DNA of 64,000 nt, taken from contig CAVWFB010000016.1 of the NCBI GenBank assembly GCA_963754265.1, positions 248,001-312,000 on the forward strand, given 5' to 3'. Under the pieces are notes generated by a model. It was not told the DNA's origin and did no database searches. It was given only the letters and a program-made list of their open reading frames with translations. A program made the position numbers and the translations under genes. This document shows, piece by piece, positions 8,790-16,935 of this stretch (positions are counted from its first letter, which is position 1; each line of letters opens with the position of its first letter). This stretch comes from AC-32 sp963754265 (GTDB lineage: Bacteria; Actinomycetota; Thermoleophilia; Gaiellales; Gaiellaceae).

Positions 8790-9566
8790 TCAGTTGCTCG
8801 CAGCCCTGCGCTTGGGCTCGGCCGGCTCGTCGCTCGCGATCTCCTCGCGGATCTTCTCGAGCGACCGGCGGATCAGGCGCGACACGTGCATCTGCGAGAT
8901 CCCGACCTGCTGTGCGATCTGCGACTGCGTGAGCCCCTCGAAGAAGCGCAGGTGCAGGATCGTCCGCTCGCGTTCGTCGAGCACGCGGAACCCCGGCTCG
9001 AGCACCGCGCGATCCTCGGACACCTCGTACTGGTGCTCCTCGGTGCCGAGAGACTCGAGCGGGTCGAGCTCTCCCTCCTCGTCGCCGCCGGAGCCCCCCG
9101 AGAGCGAGAGCGAGCTGTAGGCGCGCCCGCTCTCGAGCGCCTCGAGCACCTCCTCGTCCGTGACTCCCGCGGCCTTGGCGAGCTCGGCGATCGTGGGCGA
9201 GCGACCGAGTTGGACGGTCTGCTCCTCGAGGAGTCGCGAGAGCTGGATGTTCAGCTCCTGCAGGCCGCGGGGGACGCGCACCGCCCAGCCGCGGTCGCGG
9301 AAGTGGCGCTTGATCTCGCCGATGATGTTCGGCGTCGCGTAAGTCGTCAGCTCGACTCCGCGGTTGACGTCGAAGCGGTCGATCGCCTTGATCAACCCGA
9401 TCGCGCCGATCTGAACGAGGTCCTCGAGCTGCTCGCCCCGGTACGAGTAGCGCCGCGCGAGCGAGCGCACGAGCGACATGTACTGCTCGATCAACTGCTC
9501 GCGCGCGCTGACGTCGCCTTCTTCGTGGTAGCGGCGCAGCAGGACCTTGTCGCTCTCGCGCGTCAC
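8790..9566 (-). CDS. RNA polymerase sigma factor, SigB/SigF type
   Basis: A 258-residue group 3 sigma factor. Region 2 includes EDLVQIGAIGLIKAIDRFD and the -10 recognition segment after it. Region 3 follows, and region 4 ends in a helix-turn-helix TQSQIAQQVGISQMHVSRL. The order and spacing match the general-stress sigma factors SigB/SigF of Bacillus and actinobacteria. A Gly-Ser-acid linker of about 40 residues separates regions 3 and 4 and is longer than usual. It overlaps the RsbW-like gene by 4 bases, the standard arrangement of a sigma factor with its anti-sigma kinase. The target regulon cannot be deduced here. Confidence 0.9.
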   Translation of the reverse strand: MTRESDKVLLRRYHEEGDVSAREQLIEQYMSLVRSLARRYSYRGEQLEDLVQIGAIGLIKAIDRFDVNRGVELTTYATPNIIGEIKRHFRDRGWAVRVPRGLQELNIQLSRLLEEQTVQLGRSPTIAELAKAAGVTDEEVLEALESGRAYSSLSLSGGSGGDEEGELDPLESLGTEEHQYEVSEDRAVLEPGFRVLDERERTILHLRFFEGLTQSQIAQQVGISQMHVSRLIRRSLEKIREEIASDEPAEPKRRAASN

Positions 9567-9946
9567 GAGGCCGGCTCCTGTCGCTCGACGTGCTTGGTCA
9601 ACTGGATCCAGCCGTCGCCGTCGAGCCCGTAGTCGTCGACGACGGTGTCGAGCACACGGCGCAAGGTCACGGCTTCACCTGGATCTCGCTCCAGCTCGGC
9701 ACGGAGGCGGTCGGAGGAGAAGGGGCCGACCCTCGTCACGATCGCCTCGCCGGTCAGGTGCAGCCTCACCGTCACCTCCCCGTCCGTCGCCGCCCGCTCC
9801 AGCACGGCGTTGAGCGCGGTCTCGAGGTCGTCGAGGCTCTCGAAGCTGAGGTTGAGGCGTGCGGCGACGCCGCCCAGGACGAGGTGCGCGACCTCGTGGA
9901 AGGACGCGTCTCGTGGAATCGTCAGTGTGATCTCGTCGCCGGTCAT
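9563..9946 (-). CDS. RsbW-like anti-sigma / ATPase-fold protein
   Basis: A 127-residue protein of the size and layout of RsbW/SpoIIAB anti-sigma kinases. The segment SFESLDDLETALNAVLERA resembles the N box of the histidine-kinase-type ATPase fold, but the Asn and the glycine-rich lid of active kinases are not clear. It may therefore bind the sigma factor without strong kinase activity. It lies directly before the sigma factor gene with a 4-base overlap and 12 bases after mnmA. The role is inferred mainly from position and weak fold similarity. Confidence 0.6.
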   Translation of the reverse strand: MTGDEITLTIPRDASFHEVAHLVLGGVAARLNLSFESLDDLETALNAVLERAATDGEVTVRLHLTGEAIVTRVGPFSSDRLRAELERDPGEAVTLRRVLDTVVDDYGLDGDGWIQLTKHVERQEPAS

Positions 9947-9958
9947 GCGCCCGTGGGT

Positions 9959-11239
9959 TCAAACGCTCCAGGGGCGCGCTAAGGTTTCGGCAGGATCCGA
10001 AACGATCGTTCCGGCCCCGACGATCACCTCTCCCTCGTAGAGCACCGCTGCCTGCCCGGAGGCCACCCCGTGGGCCGGCATGTCGAGGCGGAGCCGGAAG
10101 CCGCCGTCAGTCGGAGTCACGTCGGCCCCGACGCCCGGCGAGCGGTAACGGAGCTTCGCCTCCGCGCGGTCGACCGGGAGGTGCAGCCGTCCGCGAGCGT
10201 GAACCTCGTTCGTGGCGAGCGCCGCCCGAGGCCCGACCACGATCGTGTTCGTCGACGGCTCGCTGCGGAGGGCATAGACCGGGCCTCCTGCAGCCACGCC
10301 GAGCCCACGGCGCTGACCCGGCGTGAAGCGCCAGAAGCCGGAGTGCCGGCCGAGCTCGCGACCGTCCTCGTCCACGATCGGACCGTCCGCGGCGAGGAGC
10401 CCGTTCCGCCCGAGGAAGTCGCGGTAGTCGCCGCCGGCCAGGAAGCACGCCTCCTGGCTCTCCGCGCGAGACGCCGCCTCGAGCCCGGCGCGCGCGGCTT
10501 CGGCGCGGGTTGCGTCCTTGCTCTGCTCGCCGAGTGGAAACCAGAGGCGCTCGAGGAAGCGCGGATCGAGACGCGCCAGCATGTAGGACTGATCCTTCGC
10601 CGGATCGGCCGCGCGGGCGAGAAGCAAACGACCCCGGTGCTCGACGATGCGCGCGTAGTGCCCGGTCGCGAGCCGCCCCGCGCCGGCCCGTTCGGCGAAC
10701 GCGAGGAGCTCGGCGAAGCGGAAGCTGCCGTTGCAGCGGATGCAGGGGTTCGGCGTCTCGCCTGCCGCGTACCCGCGGACGAACGGCTCGACGACCGCGC
10801 GGCGGAACTCCTCCCGAAGGTCCAGGGTCACGTGCGGGAGACCCAGCCGGTGGCATGTCGCCCGGGCCGCGAGCACAGCCTCGGGCGAGCAGCAGGCGCG
10901 CTCGGCGTCGGGACCGTGAGGGTCCAGCCACAGTCGGAGAGTCACCCCGATCGCGTTCCGTCCGGCGCGCAGCAGCGCAACCGCGCTGTCGACGCCGCCG
11001 CTCATCGCGACGGCCACGCGCCCCGGCACGGCTGCGGCCTGGAACGCGGGGCCGAGCGCATTCGCAAGGGCGTCCACGGCCAGCTCGTCGCCTCCGACGG
11101 CGGCGGCCTCGATAAGGGCGAGGCCCTTCAGCGGCCGGTCGAGCCCTTCGGCGTCGGCCTCGACGATCCGATCTCCGTCGACGGCCAGGCGCACCAGCGC
11201 CCAGCGTCCGTCCCGAGTCGAGTCCCCGACCAGCTCCAC
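9959..11239 (-). CDS. mnmA: tRNA-specific 2-thiouridylase with N-terminal extension
   Basis: A 426-residue enzyme that thiolates U34 in tRNAs for Lys, Glu and Gln. The ATP-binding AMSGGVDSAVA loop, the catalytic Cys in NPCIRCN and the second Cys in SQEACF are all present. Before the catalytic part lie about 70 extra residues (DGRWALVRLAVDGDRI and onward) that loosely resemble the start of a NifU-type scaffold domain, which could help supply sulfur. That reading is tentative. The GTG start lies 6 bases after a TAGCCT box, and a terminator immediately upstream isolates the gene from the small RNA before it. Confidence 0.92.
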   Translation of the reverse strand: MELVGDSTRDGRWALVRLAVDGDRIVEADAEGLDRPLKGLALIEAAAVGGDELAVDALANALGPAFQAAAVPGRVAVAMSGGVDSAVALLRAGRNAIGVTLRLWLDPHGPDAERACCSPEAVLAARATCHRLGLPHVTLDLREEFRRAVVEPFVRGYAAGETPNPCIRCNGSFRFAELLAFAERAGAGRLATGHYARIVEHRGRLLLARAADPAKDQSYMLARLDPRFLERLWFPLGEQSKDATRAEAARAGLEAASRAESQEACFLAGGDYRDFLGRNGLLAADGPIVDEDGRELGRHSGFWRFTPGQRRGLGVAAGGPVYALRSEPSTNTIVVGPRAALATNEVHARGRLHLPVDRAEAKLRYRSPGVGADVTPTDGGFRLRLDMPAHGVASGQAAVLYEGEVIVGAGTIVSDPAETLARPWSV

Positions 11240-11245
11240 GGTCCC

Positions 11246-11251
11246 AGGCTA
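11246..11251 (-). promoter_or_regulatory. Putative leaderless -10 box of mnmA
   Basis: TAGCCT followed by 6 bases and the GTG start of mnmA, just after the small-RNA terminator. Confidence 0.45.
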
Positions 11252-11263
11252 GCGGCGAGGGAC

Positions 11264-11290
11264 AAAACGGGGGAACCGAGGTTCCCCCGT
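11264..11290 (-). terminator. Rho-independent terminator of the small RNA
   Basis: A perfect GC-rich inverted repeat (ACGGGGGAACC with its complement around a short loop) is followed by TTTT on the minus strand. The plus strand has no T-run, so it acts toward mnmA. Confidence 0.8.
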
Positions 11291-11451
11291 TCCGACTCCA
11301 CCCTGCCGATGCCTGCGGGCCCGTTGTGAACCTGGCAAGCCAGGTGGGTGCCGCGTCTCCGTTCGGCGCCAGGCGCCTCGGGCGAACGGCGGCTCCCTCT
11401 GTATTGGTGTTGGTTCTACAGAGAAACCCGCAGCACGCACAGGGTCGAGCC
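11264..11451 (-). ncRNA. Structured small RNA of unassigned class
   Basis: A stretch of about 188 bases without a gene that folds into a clear multi-helix structure on the minus strand. The closing helix pairs 11451-11440 with 11305-11294 and continues with a perfect 7-bp block, 11433-11427 with 11319-11313. Inside are three hairpins: 11423-11417/11403-11397 (7 bp), 11393-11383 with 11365-11350, and the palindrome 11345-11330. The loop of the first hairpin contains GAACC (11416-11412), which can pair with GGTTC at 11332-11328 as a pseudoknot. A TACAGT box ends 5 to 6 bases before the closing helix and a terminator ends the unit. Size is like 6S RNA, but three internal hairpins do not fit it well; I cannot name the class. 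Confidence 0.65.
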
Positions 11452-11456
11452 GTCTC

Positions 11457-11462
11457 ACTGTA
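11457..11462 (-). promoter_or_regulatory. Putative -10 box of the small RNA
   Basis: TACAGT lies so that a start 6-7 bases downstream falls at the first base of the closing helix of the RNA. No good -35 box is seen. Confidence 0.5.
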
Positions 11463-11481
11463 GCGCAGTTCGCCAGGCGCG

Positions 11482-11901
11482 CTAGCGCGCGAAAACCCAG
11501 CGAATCCGCTGGACGCCGTCGACGCCGAGCTCCTCCGCGAGCTTGGGCGTCAGGTCGAACTTGCGGCCCCGGAGCACCGGGCGCCGGTCGATCACCTGCG
11601 TGAAGATCAACGGGCTGTCCTTGTAGGCGACGTAGACGCGGATCCCGCATGGAAGGACGGAATCGGTCACCCCGATCGTCCCCGGCTCGAGCAGGATGCC
11701 GCACCGTGTCCGGCGCCCGTAGCGGGGCTCCCCCGCGCCCGCCAGAGCCGAGTACCAGGCTCCGCCGGCGACCGGCGCGGGTTGCGGCAGGCTGGTGATG
11801 GCCGAGTTCGAGCCGTGGGAGGTGAGCGCCAGCGCGACGATCGCGGCGAGCAGCGCGATCCCCGCAAGGGCGACCTGACGCTGCAGCGAGGCGGCGTTCA
11901 T
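11482..11901 (-). CDS. RlpA-like double-psi beta-barrel protein
   Basis: A 139-residue exported or membrane-anchored protein. One hydrophobic helix near the N-terminus (residues about 10-27) precedes an extracytoplasmic domain with RlpA/expansin-like landmarks: WYSALAG, the Cys of TRCGILL, LPCGIRV, VIDRRP and FDLTPKLAEELG. Domains of this type bind or cut glycan strands of peptidoglycan at the septum. The two Cys could form a disulfide. It is the last gene of a four-gene minus-strand group behind a DivIVA-like protein, which supports an envelope role. Enzymatic activity is not proven by the sequence. Confidence 0.8.
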   Translation of the reverse strand: MNAASLQRQVALAGIALLAAIVALALTSHGSNSAITSLPQPAPVAGGAWYSALAGAGEPRYGRRTRCGILLEPGTIGVTDSVLPCGIRVYVAYKDSPLIFTQVIDRRPVLRGRKFDLTPKLAEELGVDGVQRIRWVFAR

Positions 11902-12389
11902 GTCACGAGCTCGGCGAGATCTGCCCCGAACGCCTCCCGGACGAGCGGGTCGAAGTTGGAGGGCAGCTCACCCGCAGCGCTGGCGAACTCGCGCAGGTGT
12001 AGGAGCAGGAGCGACCGCTCCTCGACCTTTTCCGGGTCGCCGTCCAGTGTCGACGCAAGCTGCTCGAGGTCCCAGATGTTCCAGGCACGCCGGGTCGGAT
12101 CGCGCAGCGCCAGCGGCACGACCTCGGGCTGAGGTTCTGGCTCTGGCTCTGGCTCCGGCTCCGGTTCGGGAAGCGGGGGAACCACGGCGAGAATTGGCTC
12201 CGGCTCCGGCTCCGGCTCCGGCTCAGGTTCGGGCTCAGGTTCCGGTGTTGGCTCAGGTTCCGGTGTGGCTTCCGGTGCGGGCGGCTCGGCCACGGCATCC
12301 GGTTCCGACGGCGCGAGCTCGGGCTCGCCTTCCGGCTTCGGGGTCTTCGAGCCGCGAACGAACGGCGGGATCAACGAGCGGATCCTCAC
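11898..12389 (-). CDS. Glu-Pro repeat protein of unknown function
   Basis: A 163-residue protein that I do not recognise. Residues about 20-95 are a low-complexity run of Glu-Pro dipeptides, likely an extended, negatively charged spacer. The last 65 residues are a normal-looking helical domain (RAWNIWDLEQLAS, then LLLLHLREFASAAGELP). No signal peptide or membrane helix is seen. It overlaps its neighbours by 4 bases on both sides, so it is translated with the RlpA-like protein and the membrane protein upstream. The repeat could reach across the cell wall only if the protein were exported, for which there is no sign; a cytoplasmic scaffold role is more likely. Confidence 0.7.
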   Translation of the reverse strand: MRIRSLIPPFVRGSKTPKPEGEPELAPSEPDAVAEPPAPEATPEPEPTPEPEPEPEPEPEPEPEPILAVVPPLPEPEPEPEPEPEPQPEVVPLALRDPTRRAWNIWDLEQLASTLDGDPEKVEERSLLLLHLREFASAAGELPSNFDPLVREAFGADLAELVT

Positions 12390-12979
12390 CCGCCGCTCTC
12401 CTCACGTTTCGGCGGATCGTCCTCCTCGTTCGTCCCGAAGAGCTCCGCCACCTCCTCGGCGGCTCGGCTCGGCTGCGGCGCCGAGCGCCGCGGCAACAAT
12501 TTCACGTGCCTCGGCGGCGGCGCAGTCTCCGCCTCGGCCGCCTGCTGGCGTCGCCGACGCAGGATCCCGCGCCTCCTCGGCGCAGGCAGTGCCTCGGGCT
12601 CGTGCTCCTCGACCACCTCCCGCTCCGGTTCCGGTTCCGGCTCCGGCGGTGGCTCCGACTCGGCCTCCGGCTCCGGCTCCTGTTCCGGCTCGGGCGGACG
12701 CTCGGGCGGGGCGACGACGGTTCGCTCCTCCGGCGGCAGCCAGGGAACGCGCTCGGCCTCGCCCTCCTCCGGTTGTGGAGACGCCGGCAAGAGGTACGAG
12801 GTCGGCGATGCGGCGATGCGCTCCGCCGTGAACTCGATCAAGGCGACGAGCACCCAGGCCACCGCCATCACGAGAACGATCACTATGGGGCGAAGGTCTG
12901 CGAGGCCGGCGCCGATCGCTAGGAGGACGAGAAAAAGCGCCTCGAGCGCGAAGCGAAGACCGAGCCGGCCCGGGAGCAT
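12386..12979 (-). CDS. Two-helix membrane protein with Glu-Pro-rich tail
   Basis: A 197-residue unrecognised protein. Two closely spaced membrane helices lie in residues about 8-50 (ALEALFLVLLAIGAGL and IVIVLVMAVAWVLVALI). A long tail follows with a Glu-Pro-rich part, an Arg-rich patch RRRGILRRRRQQ and a charged end. The tail composition is close to that of the next gene, with which it overlaps by 4 bases, suggesting an interacting pair. The ATG at 12979 is 6 bases after TAGGCT, a leaderless signal that includes the stop codon of the DivIVA-like gene. Confidence 0.72.
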   Translation of the reverse strand: MLPGRLGLRFALEALFLVLLAIGAGLADLRPIVIVLVMAVAWVLVALIEFTAERIAASPTSYLLPASPQPEEGEAERVPWLPPEERTVVAPPERPPEPEQEPEPEAESEPPPEPEPEPEREVVEEHEPEALPAPRRRGILRRRRQQAAEAETAPPPRHVKLLPRRSAPQPSRAAEEVAELFGTNEEDDPPKREESGG

Positions 12980-12985
12980 GAGCCG

Positions 12986-12991
12986 AGCCTA
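12986..12991 (-). promoter_or_regulatory. Putative leaderless -10 box overlapping the upstream stop codon
   Basis: TAGGCT is followed by 6 bases and the ATG at 12979. Its first three bases are the TAG stop codon of the DivIVA-like gene. Confidence 0.5.
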
Positions 12992-13891
12992 GCTGGCGCT
13001 CTCGTCGTCGCTCTCAGACCCGGTGTCGAGTGGGCCAGGCGGCGAAGGGCCGGGCGAGGCCGGCGGCGAGAGCGGCGGTGATTCGGATTCCTGCTCCGGT
13101 GCGGCTGTCTCCGTCCCGGCGACCGCCGGAGGTTTCAGGGCGGGAGACGGGGTTCCGCGGCTTGCCTCGGTCGAGGCCTCCGCCGCGGAGACGATCGTCT
13201 GGGCGACCCGGCCGACCGCCTCATCCCCGAGACCTGCGGCGCCGAGGAGCTGCTCCGCGCCGTCCTGGGCTCGGCTGATGATCGCGGCGGCTTGCGCCCG
13301 CGCCCACTCGAGCGTCTGCTCGACCTCAGCACGGACGGAGTTCGTCAGCTCGGTTGCCTGGTGGCGAGCCTGCTCGAGCAGCCGAGCGGCACGGGACTCG
13401 GCCTCCGAGAGCTCCTGAGCGGCCTGCTGTTGCGCCTCCTGGAGGGTCTGGCGGGACTCGCTCTTGGCCGCGTTCAGCATCTCGGCGCGCTGGCGCTCGC
13501 TCTCCTGGCGATAGCGGTCGACGTCGCCCTGGCGCTCCTGGAGGTCGCGCTGGCGGCGGGTCACCTCCTCCTCGGTCCGGCGGAGCTGGGCGGCCGAGGC
13601 GGTCTGGGCATCGCGCTCGATCGTGTCGGCCATCTCGGCCGCGGCTCTGATCATGTGGAGCGCGTCCATGCGGACGGCGTGCGCCGTAGCCTCGACCTGA
13701 CCGCTTTCCCCCGCGGCCTGGAGGACTCGCAGCTGCACCTGAAGCTGGGTCGTGTGTCGGCGGAAGGCCTCGAACGCCTCGCGAACCTTCTCCCGGTCGT
13801 ACCCGTCGGCCGCCCCGGGCAGTTCCTCCACCCGAGGGAGGGACGTCAGCCCCGGAGCCTGCGACGCGCTGCCTTGACCTTCACTTGCCAT
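12989..13891 (-). CDS. DivIVA-like coiled-coil protein
   Basis: A 300-residue cytoplasmic protein whose middle (residues about 35-215) is rich in Ala, Glu, Gln and Arg with heptad spacing, as in long coiled coils. The C-terminal 80 residues are Pro- and Ser-rich and probably disordered. Composition and size resemble DivIVA/Wag31-type polar scaffold proteins of actinobacteria, but the short N-terminal lipid-binding segment of true DivIVA is not evident. It heads a group containing a membrane protein, a Glu-Pro protein and an RlpA-like protein, so a role in organising envelope growth is a reasonable inference. An AGGAGG lies 12 bases before the ATG. Confidence 0.6.
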   Translation of the reverse strand: MASEGQGSASQAPGLTSLPRVEELPGAADGYDREKVREAFEAFRRHTTQLQVQLRVLQAAGESGQVEATAHAVRMDALHMIRAAAEMADTIERDAQTASAAQLRRTEEEVTRRQRDLQERQGDVDRYRQESERQRAEMLNAAKSESRQTLQEAQQQAAQELSEAESRAARLLEQARHQATELTNSVRAEVEQTLEWARAQAAAIISRAQDGAEQLLGAAGLGDEAVGRVAQTIVSAAEASTEASRGTPSPALKPPAVAGTETAAPEQESESPPLSPPASPGPSPPGPLDTGSESDDESAS

Positions 13892-13963
13892 GCGGGTATC
13901 TCGCCTCCTGGAGCTCGTTCCTGGACTTGCAGTATGACTGCTGCGTCGGCCTGAGAACAGCCG

Positions 13964-15703
13964 CTAGTCCTTGTGTGGCACCACCTGAATTCCGAGCTCG
14001 GCCAGGACTTCCTGCCCGACCGGCGTCGGCGCGCCGGTCATCGGATCCACGCCGGCCTGATTCTTCGGAAACGCCACGGTGTCGCGGATGAACGGCTCGT
14101 CGAGCAAGGCCATCGCCAGGCGGTCGATGCCCGACGCGATCCCGCCGTGCGGCGGCGCGCCCATGGAGAGCGCGTCGAGGAGAAAGCCGAACTTCGCCCG
14201 CTGCTCCTCGGCCGAGATCTGGAGCAGATCGAAGATTCGCCGCTGGAGCTCCGGCTCGTGGATCCTGAACGAGCCGCCCGCGATCTCGATCCCGTTCACG
14301 ATCAGGTCGTAGGCAACCGCCCGCGCCGCCCCCGGGTCGGCCCCGAGCAGGGCGGCACCCTCGTCGGTCGGCCGCGTGAACGGATGGTGGACCGCGGTCC
14401 AGCGTCCCTCCTCCTCGTCCCATTCCAGCAACGGAAAATCCGTCACCCAGAGGAAGCGCCAGGCGTCGCGGTCGATCAGCTCGAGCTCCCGCCCGAGATG
14501 GAGGCGAAGCGCACCGAGCACGCGGGCGACCTTCGCGGGCTCGTCGGCGACGAACAGCACCGTTGTCGCCGGCTCCGACCGGAACCGCTCGAGCTCGTCC
14601 TCGGAAAGAAACTTCGCGATCGGAGAGCGCACCTCACCTTCGTCGTCGTAGACGAGGTACGCGAGCCCCTTCGCTCCCCATTCCTTGGCGAACGCCTCCA
14701 GCCGATCGAGCTCGGCGCGCGAGAATGCCTGCGGAACACGCAGGAACCGGACGCACGGCGCCTTTGCGAACACCCCGAACTCGGAGCCTCGCGTCAGCTC
14801 GGTGGCGTCCTCGATCTCGAGGCCGAAGCGAAGGTCCGGCTTGTCGGACCCGTACCGTTCCTGCGCCTCGTCCCAGCTCATCCGCTGGAACGGCGCCTCG
14901 ACCTGGATGTCGAGGCACTCGCGCCAGACGCGCTGCATCGTCCGCTCGAGCAACTCGAAGAGGAGCTCCTGGTCGGGGAACGCCATCTCGACGTCGAGCT
15001 GGGTCAGCTCCTGGAGCCGATCGGCACGCAGGTCCTCGTCGCGGAAGCAGCGGGCGATCTGGTAGTAGCGCTCGAAGCCGGAGATCACCAGCAGCTGCTT
15101 GTAGATCTGCGGCGACTGGGGCAGCGCGAAGAACCGCCCAGGCTGCAGCCGCGTCGGCACCAGGAAGTCGCGGGCGCCCTCGGGCGTCGGCTTCCCCATC
15201 ACCGGCGTCTCGATGTCAACGAAGCCGGCTGCCTCCATCTCCGCGCGAATGATCGAGACCATCCGGGCGCGCGTCCGGATGTTGCGCTGCATCCTCGCGC
15301 GGCGCAGGTCGAGCCAGCGATAGCGGATGCGGAGGGTCTCGTCGACGTTCTCCTCGTCTAGCTGGAAGGGCAGCGGCGGCGAGCTCGAGAGAACCTCGAG
15401 CTGATCGACCTGGAGCTCGACCTCGCCGGTCGGCAAATTCGGGTTGACGGCATCGGGTGCGCGCGCCGCGACCTCCCCTTCGGCACGAATGACGAACTCG
15501 TTGCGGACGCCGTGAGCGACCCCGGCCGCTTCGGGAGCCCGCTCGGGGTTGATCACAAGCTGCGCCAGCCCGCTCTCGTCTCGCAGGTCGATGAACACGA
15601 GCCCGCCGTGGTCGCGGCGGGTGGCGGCCCAGCCCGCAAGGGCCAGGCGCTGCCCGACGTGCTCTTTGCGGAGCTCGCCCGCATTGAGGTCGCGCCATCT
15701 CAT
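13964..15703 (-). CDS. aspS: Aspartate-tRNA ligase
   Basis: A 579-residue bacterial-type class II synthetase. An N-terminal OB-fold tRNA-binding domain (GQRLALAGWAATRRDHGG) is followed by the catalytic core with motif 2 around CFRDEDLRADR and motif 3 GIASGIDRLAMALL; the inserted GAD domain that marks bacterial AspRS lies between. The frame is open upstream, but homology starts at the ATG at 15703, which overlaps the hisS stop by 4 bases. Whether it also charges tRNA-Asn cannot be judged here. Confidence 0.95.
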   Translation of the reverse strand: MRWRDLNAGELRKEHVGQRLALAGWAATRRDHGGLVFIDLRDESGLAQLVINPERAPEAAGVAHGVRNEFVIRAEGEVAARAPDAVNPNLPTGEVELQVDQLEVLSSSPPLPFQLDEENVDETLRIRYRWLDLRRARMQRNIRTRARMVSIIRAEMEAAGFVDIETPVMGKPTPEGARDFLVPTRLQPGRFFALPQSPQIYKQLLVISGFERYYQIARCFRDEDLRADRLQELTQLDVEMAFPDQELLFELLERTMQRVWRECLDIQVEAPFQRMSWDEAQERYGSDKPDLRFGLEIEDATELTRGSEFGVFAKAPCVRFLRVPQAFSRAELDRLEAFAKEWGAKGLAYLVYDDEGEVRSPIAKFLSEDELERFRSEPATTVLFVADEPAKVARVLGALRLHLGRELELIDRDAWRFLWVTDFPLLEWDEEEGRWTAVHHPFTRPTDEGAALLGADPGAARAVAYDLIVNGIEIAGGSFRIHEPELQRRIFDLLQISAEEQRAKFGFLLDALSMGAPPHGGIASGIDRLAMALLDEPFIRDTVAFPKNQAGVDPMTGAPTPVGQEVLAELGIQVVPHKD

Positions 15704-16935
15704 CGCCTCAGCCTCTCCGCCAGCTCCGCGGTCGGAACCTCCTCGTCCGGCTGACCGGGCCGCCGCAGCGTCGAGCGCTCCGGCCCCCATTCGACGATCG
15801 CCTCCGCGCCCAGGCGGCGCGCGTGGGTCAGCTGGCCTTTCAGCGAGCGGCCGCCGTAGTCGACCTCGGCGCGCAGCCCGTTGCGGCGGAGCTCCTGCAC
15901 GAGCGGAAGTACGCGCGGCTTCAGGTCCTGCTCGTGGAGCATGACGAAGACGTCCAGGCCCTCGGGCTCGGCCGACACGCCCTCGGCCTCCAGCGAGAGC
16001 AGCAACCGCTCGATCCCTGCGCCGAAGCCGATGCCGGGCGTCGGCCGGCCGCCGAGCTGCTCGATGAGCCCGTCGTAGCGACCGCCGCCGGCGATCGAGC
16101 TCTGCGCGCCGATCGCCTCGTCCACGAACTCGAAGGTCGTGCGGGTGTAGTAGTCGAGGCCGCGCACGAGGGTCGGAGCGAGCGTGAACTCGACCGCGTA
16201 GTTCTCGAGGTGCGCCTGCACTGCCTCGAAATGCGCCTTGCACTCGTCGCAGAGCGCCTCGCCGATCTTCGGGGCGTCGGCCAGGGCCGCCTGGACCGCC
16301 GGGCTCTTGACGTCGAAGACCCGCAACGGGCTCGTGGCCCGTTTCTGCCTCGCCTCCTCGTCGAGGACGTCCTCATGCTGGTCGAGCCACGCGGTCAGGC
16401 GCTCGACGTACGCGGGCCTACACGTCGCGTCACCGATCGAGTTCAGCAGGAGCTCGTACTTCGTCACGCCCAGCCGCGCGAGCAGCTCGTCGTAGAGCTG
16501 GATCACCTCCGCGTCGACCGCGGGGTCGTCGGAGCCGATCGCCTCGACCGAGAGCTGCCAGTGCTCGCGGTAGCGGCCGCGTTGCGGCGTCGCGTACCGG
16601 TACATGGTCGCGAGGGTGTAGAGCTTGACCGGCTGACCCTCGCGGTGCAGGCCGTGCTCGAGGTAGGCCCGGGCGATCGGTGCGGTCGCTTCGGGCCTCA
16701 GCGTCAACGAGCGGTCGCCACGATCCTCGAAGGTGTACATCTCCTTCTGCACCACGTCGGAGCCCTCGCCCGCGGTGCGCTTGAAGAGCGCCGTGTCTTC
16801 GAACACCGGCGTCTGGATCGGCCGGTAGCCGTAGAGCGAACACAGCCGTTCCGCCTCCGTCGTGACCAGCCGCCAGAGCGGCTGCTCGGAGGGGAGGATG
16901 TCGTGGGTGCCGCGAGGCGCCTCGAACGTCGTCAC
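15700..16935 (-). CDS. hisS: Histidine-tRNA ligase
   Basis: A 411-residue class II synthetase. It begins FEAPRGTHDILPSE, typical of HisRS, and contains motif 2 (MYRYATPQRGRYREHWQL), the histidine-binding GLDYYTRTTFEF and motif 3 GFGAGIERLLLSL, followed by the C-terminal anticodon-binding domain. The frame is open far upstream, but the GTG at 16935 gives the family start and overlaps the hydrolase stop by 4 bases (GTGA). It is coupled to aspS downstream. Confidence 0.95.
   Translation of the reverse strand: MTTFEAPRGTHDILPSEQPLWRLVTTEAERLCSLYGYRPIQTPVFEDTALFKRTAGEGSDVVQKEMYTFEDRGDRSLTLRPEATAPIARAYLEHGLHREGQPVKLYTLATMYRYATPQRGRYREHWQLSVEAIGSDDPAVDAEVIQLYDELLARLGVTKYELLLNSIGDATCRPAYVERLTAWLDQHEDVLDEEARQKRATSPLRVFDVKSPAVQAALADAPKIGEALCDECKAHFEAVQAHLENYAVEFTLAPTLVRGLDYYTRTTFEFVDEAIGAQSSIAGGGRYDGLIEQLGGRPTPGIGFGAGIERLLLSLEAEGVSAEPEGLDVFVMLHEQDLKPRVLPLVQELRRNGLRAEVDYGGRSLKGQLTHARRLGAEAIVEWGPERSTLRRPGQPDEEVPTAELAERLRR

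Noticed and set aside
6798..9632. A 944-codon open frame on the plus strand opposite alaS and the sigma factor gene
   Set aside because: Composition is Arg/Leu/Val shadow sequence with no domain; the minus strand encodes clear proteins throughout.
11264..11290. Terminator acting on the plus strand
   Set aside because: The inverted repeat is symmetric, but only the minus strand has a T-run after it.
12120..12260. Periodic GGCTCCGGCTC-type DNA that looks like a repeat array
   Set aside because: It is the codon repeat of Glu-Pro dipeptides in the 163-aa protein, with no spacers, so it is not CRISPR.
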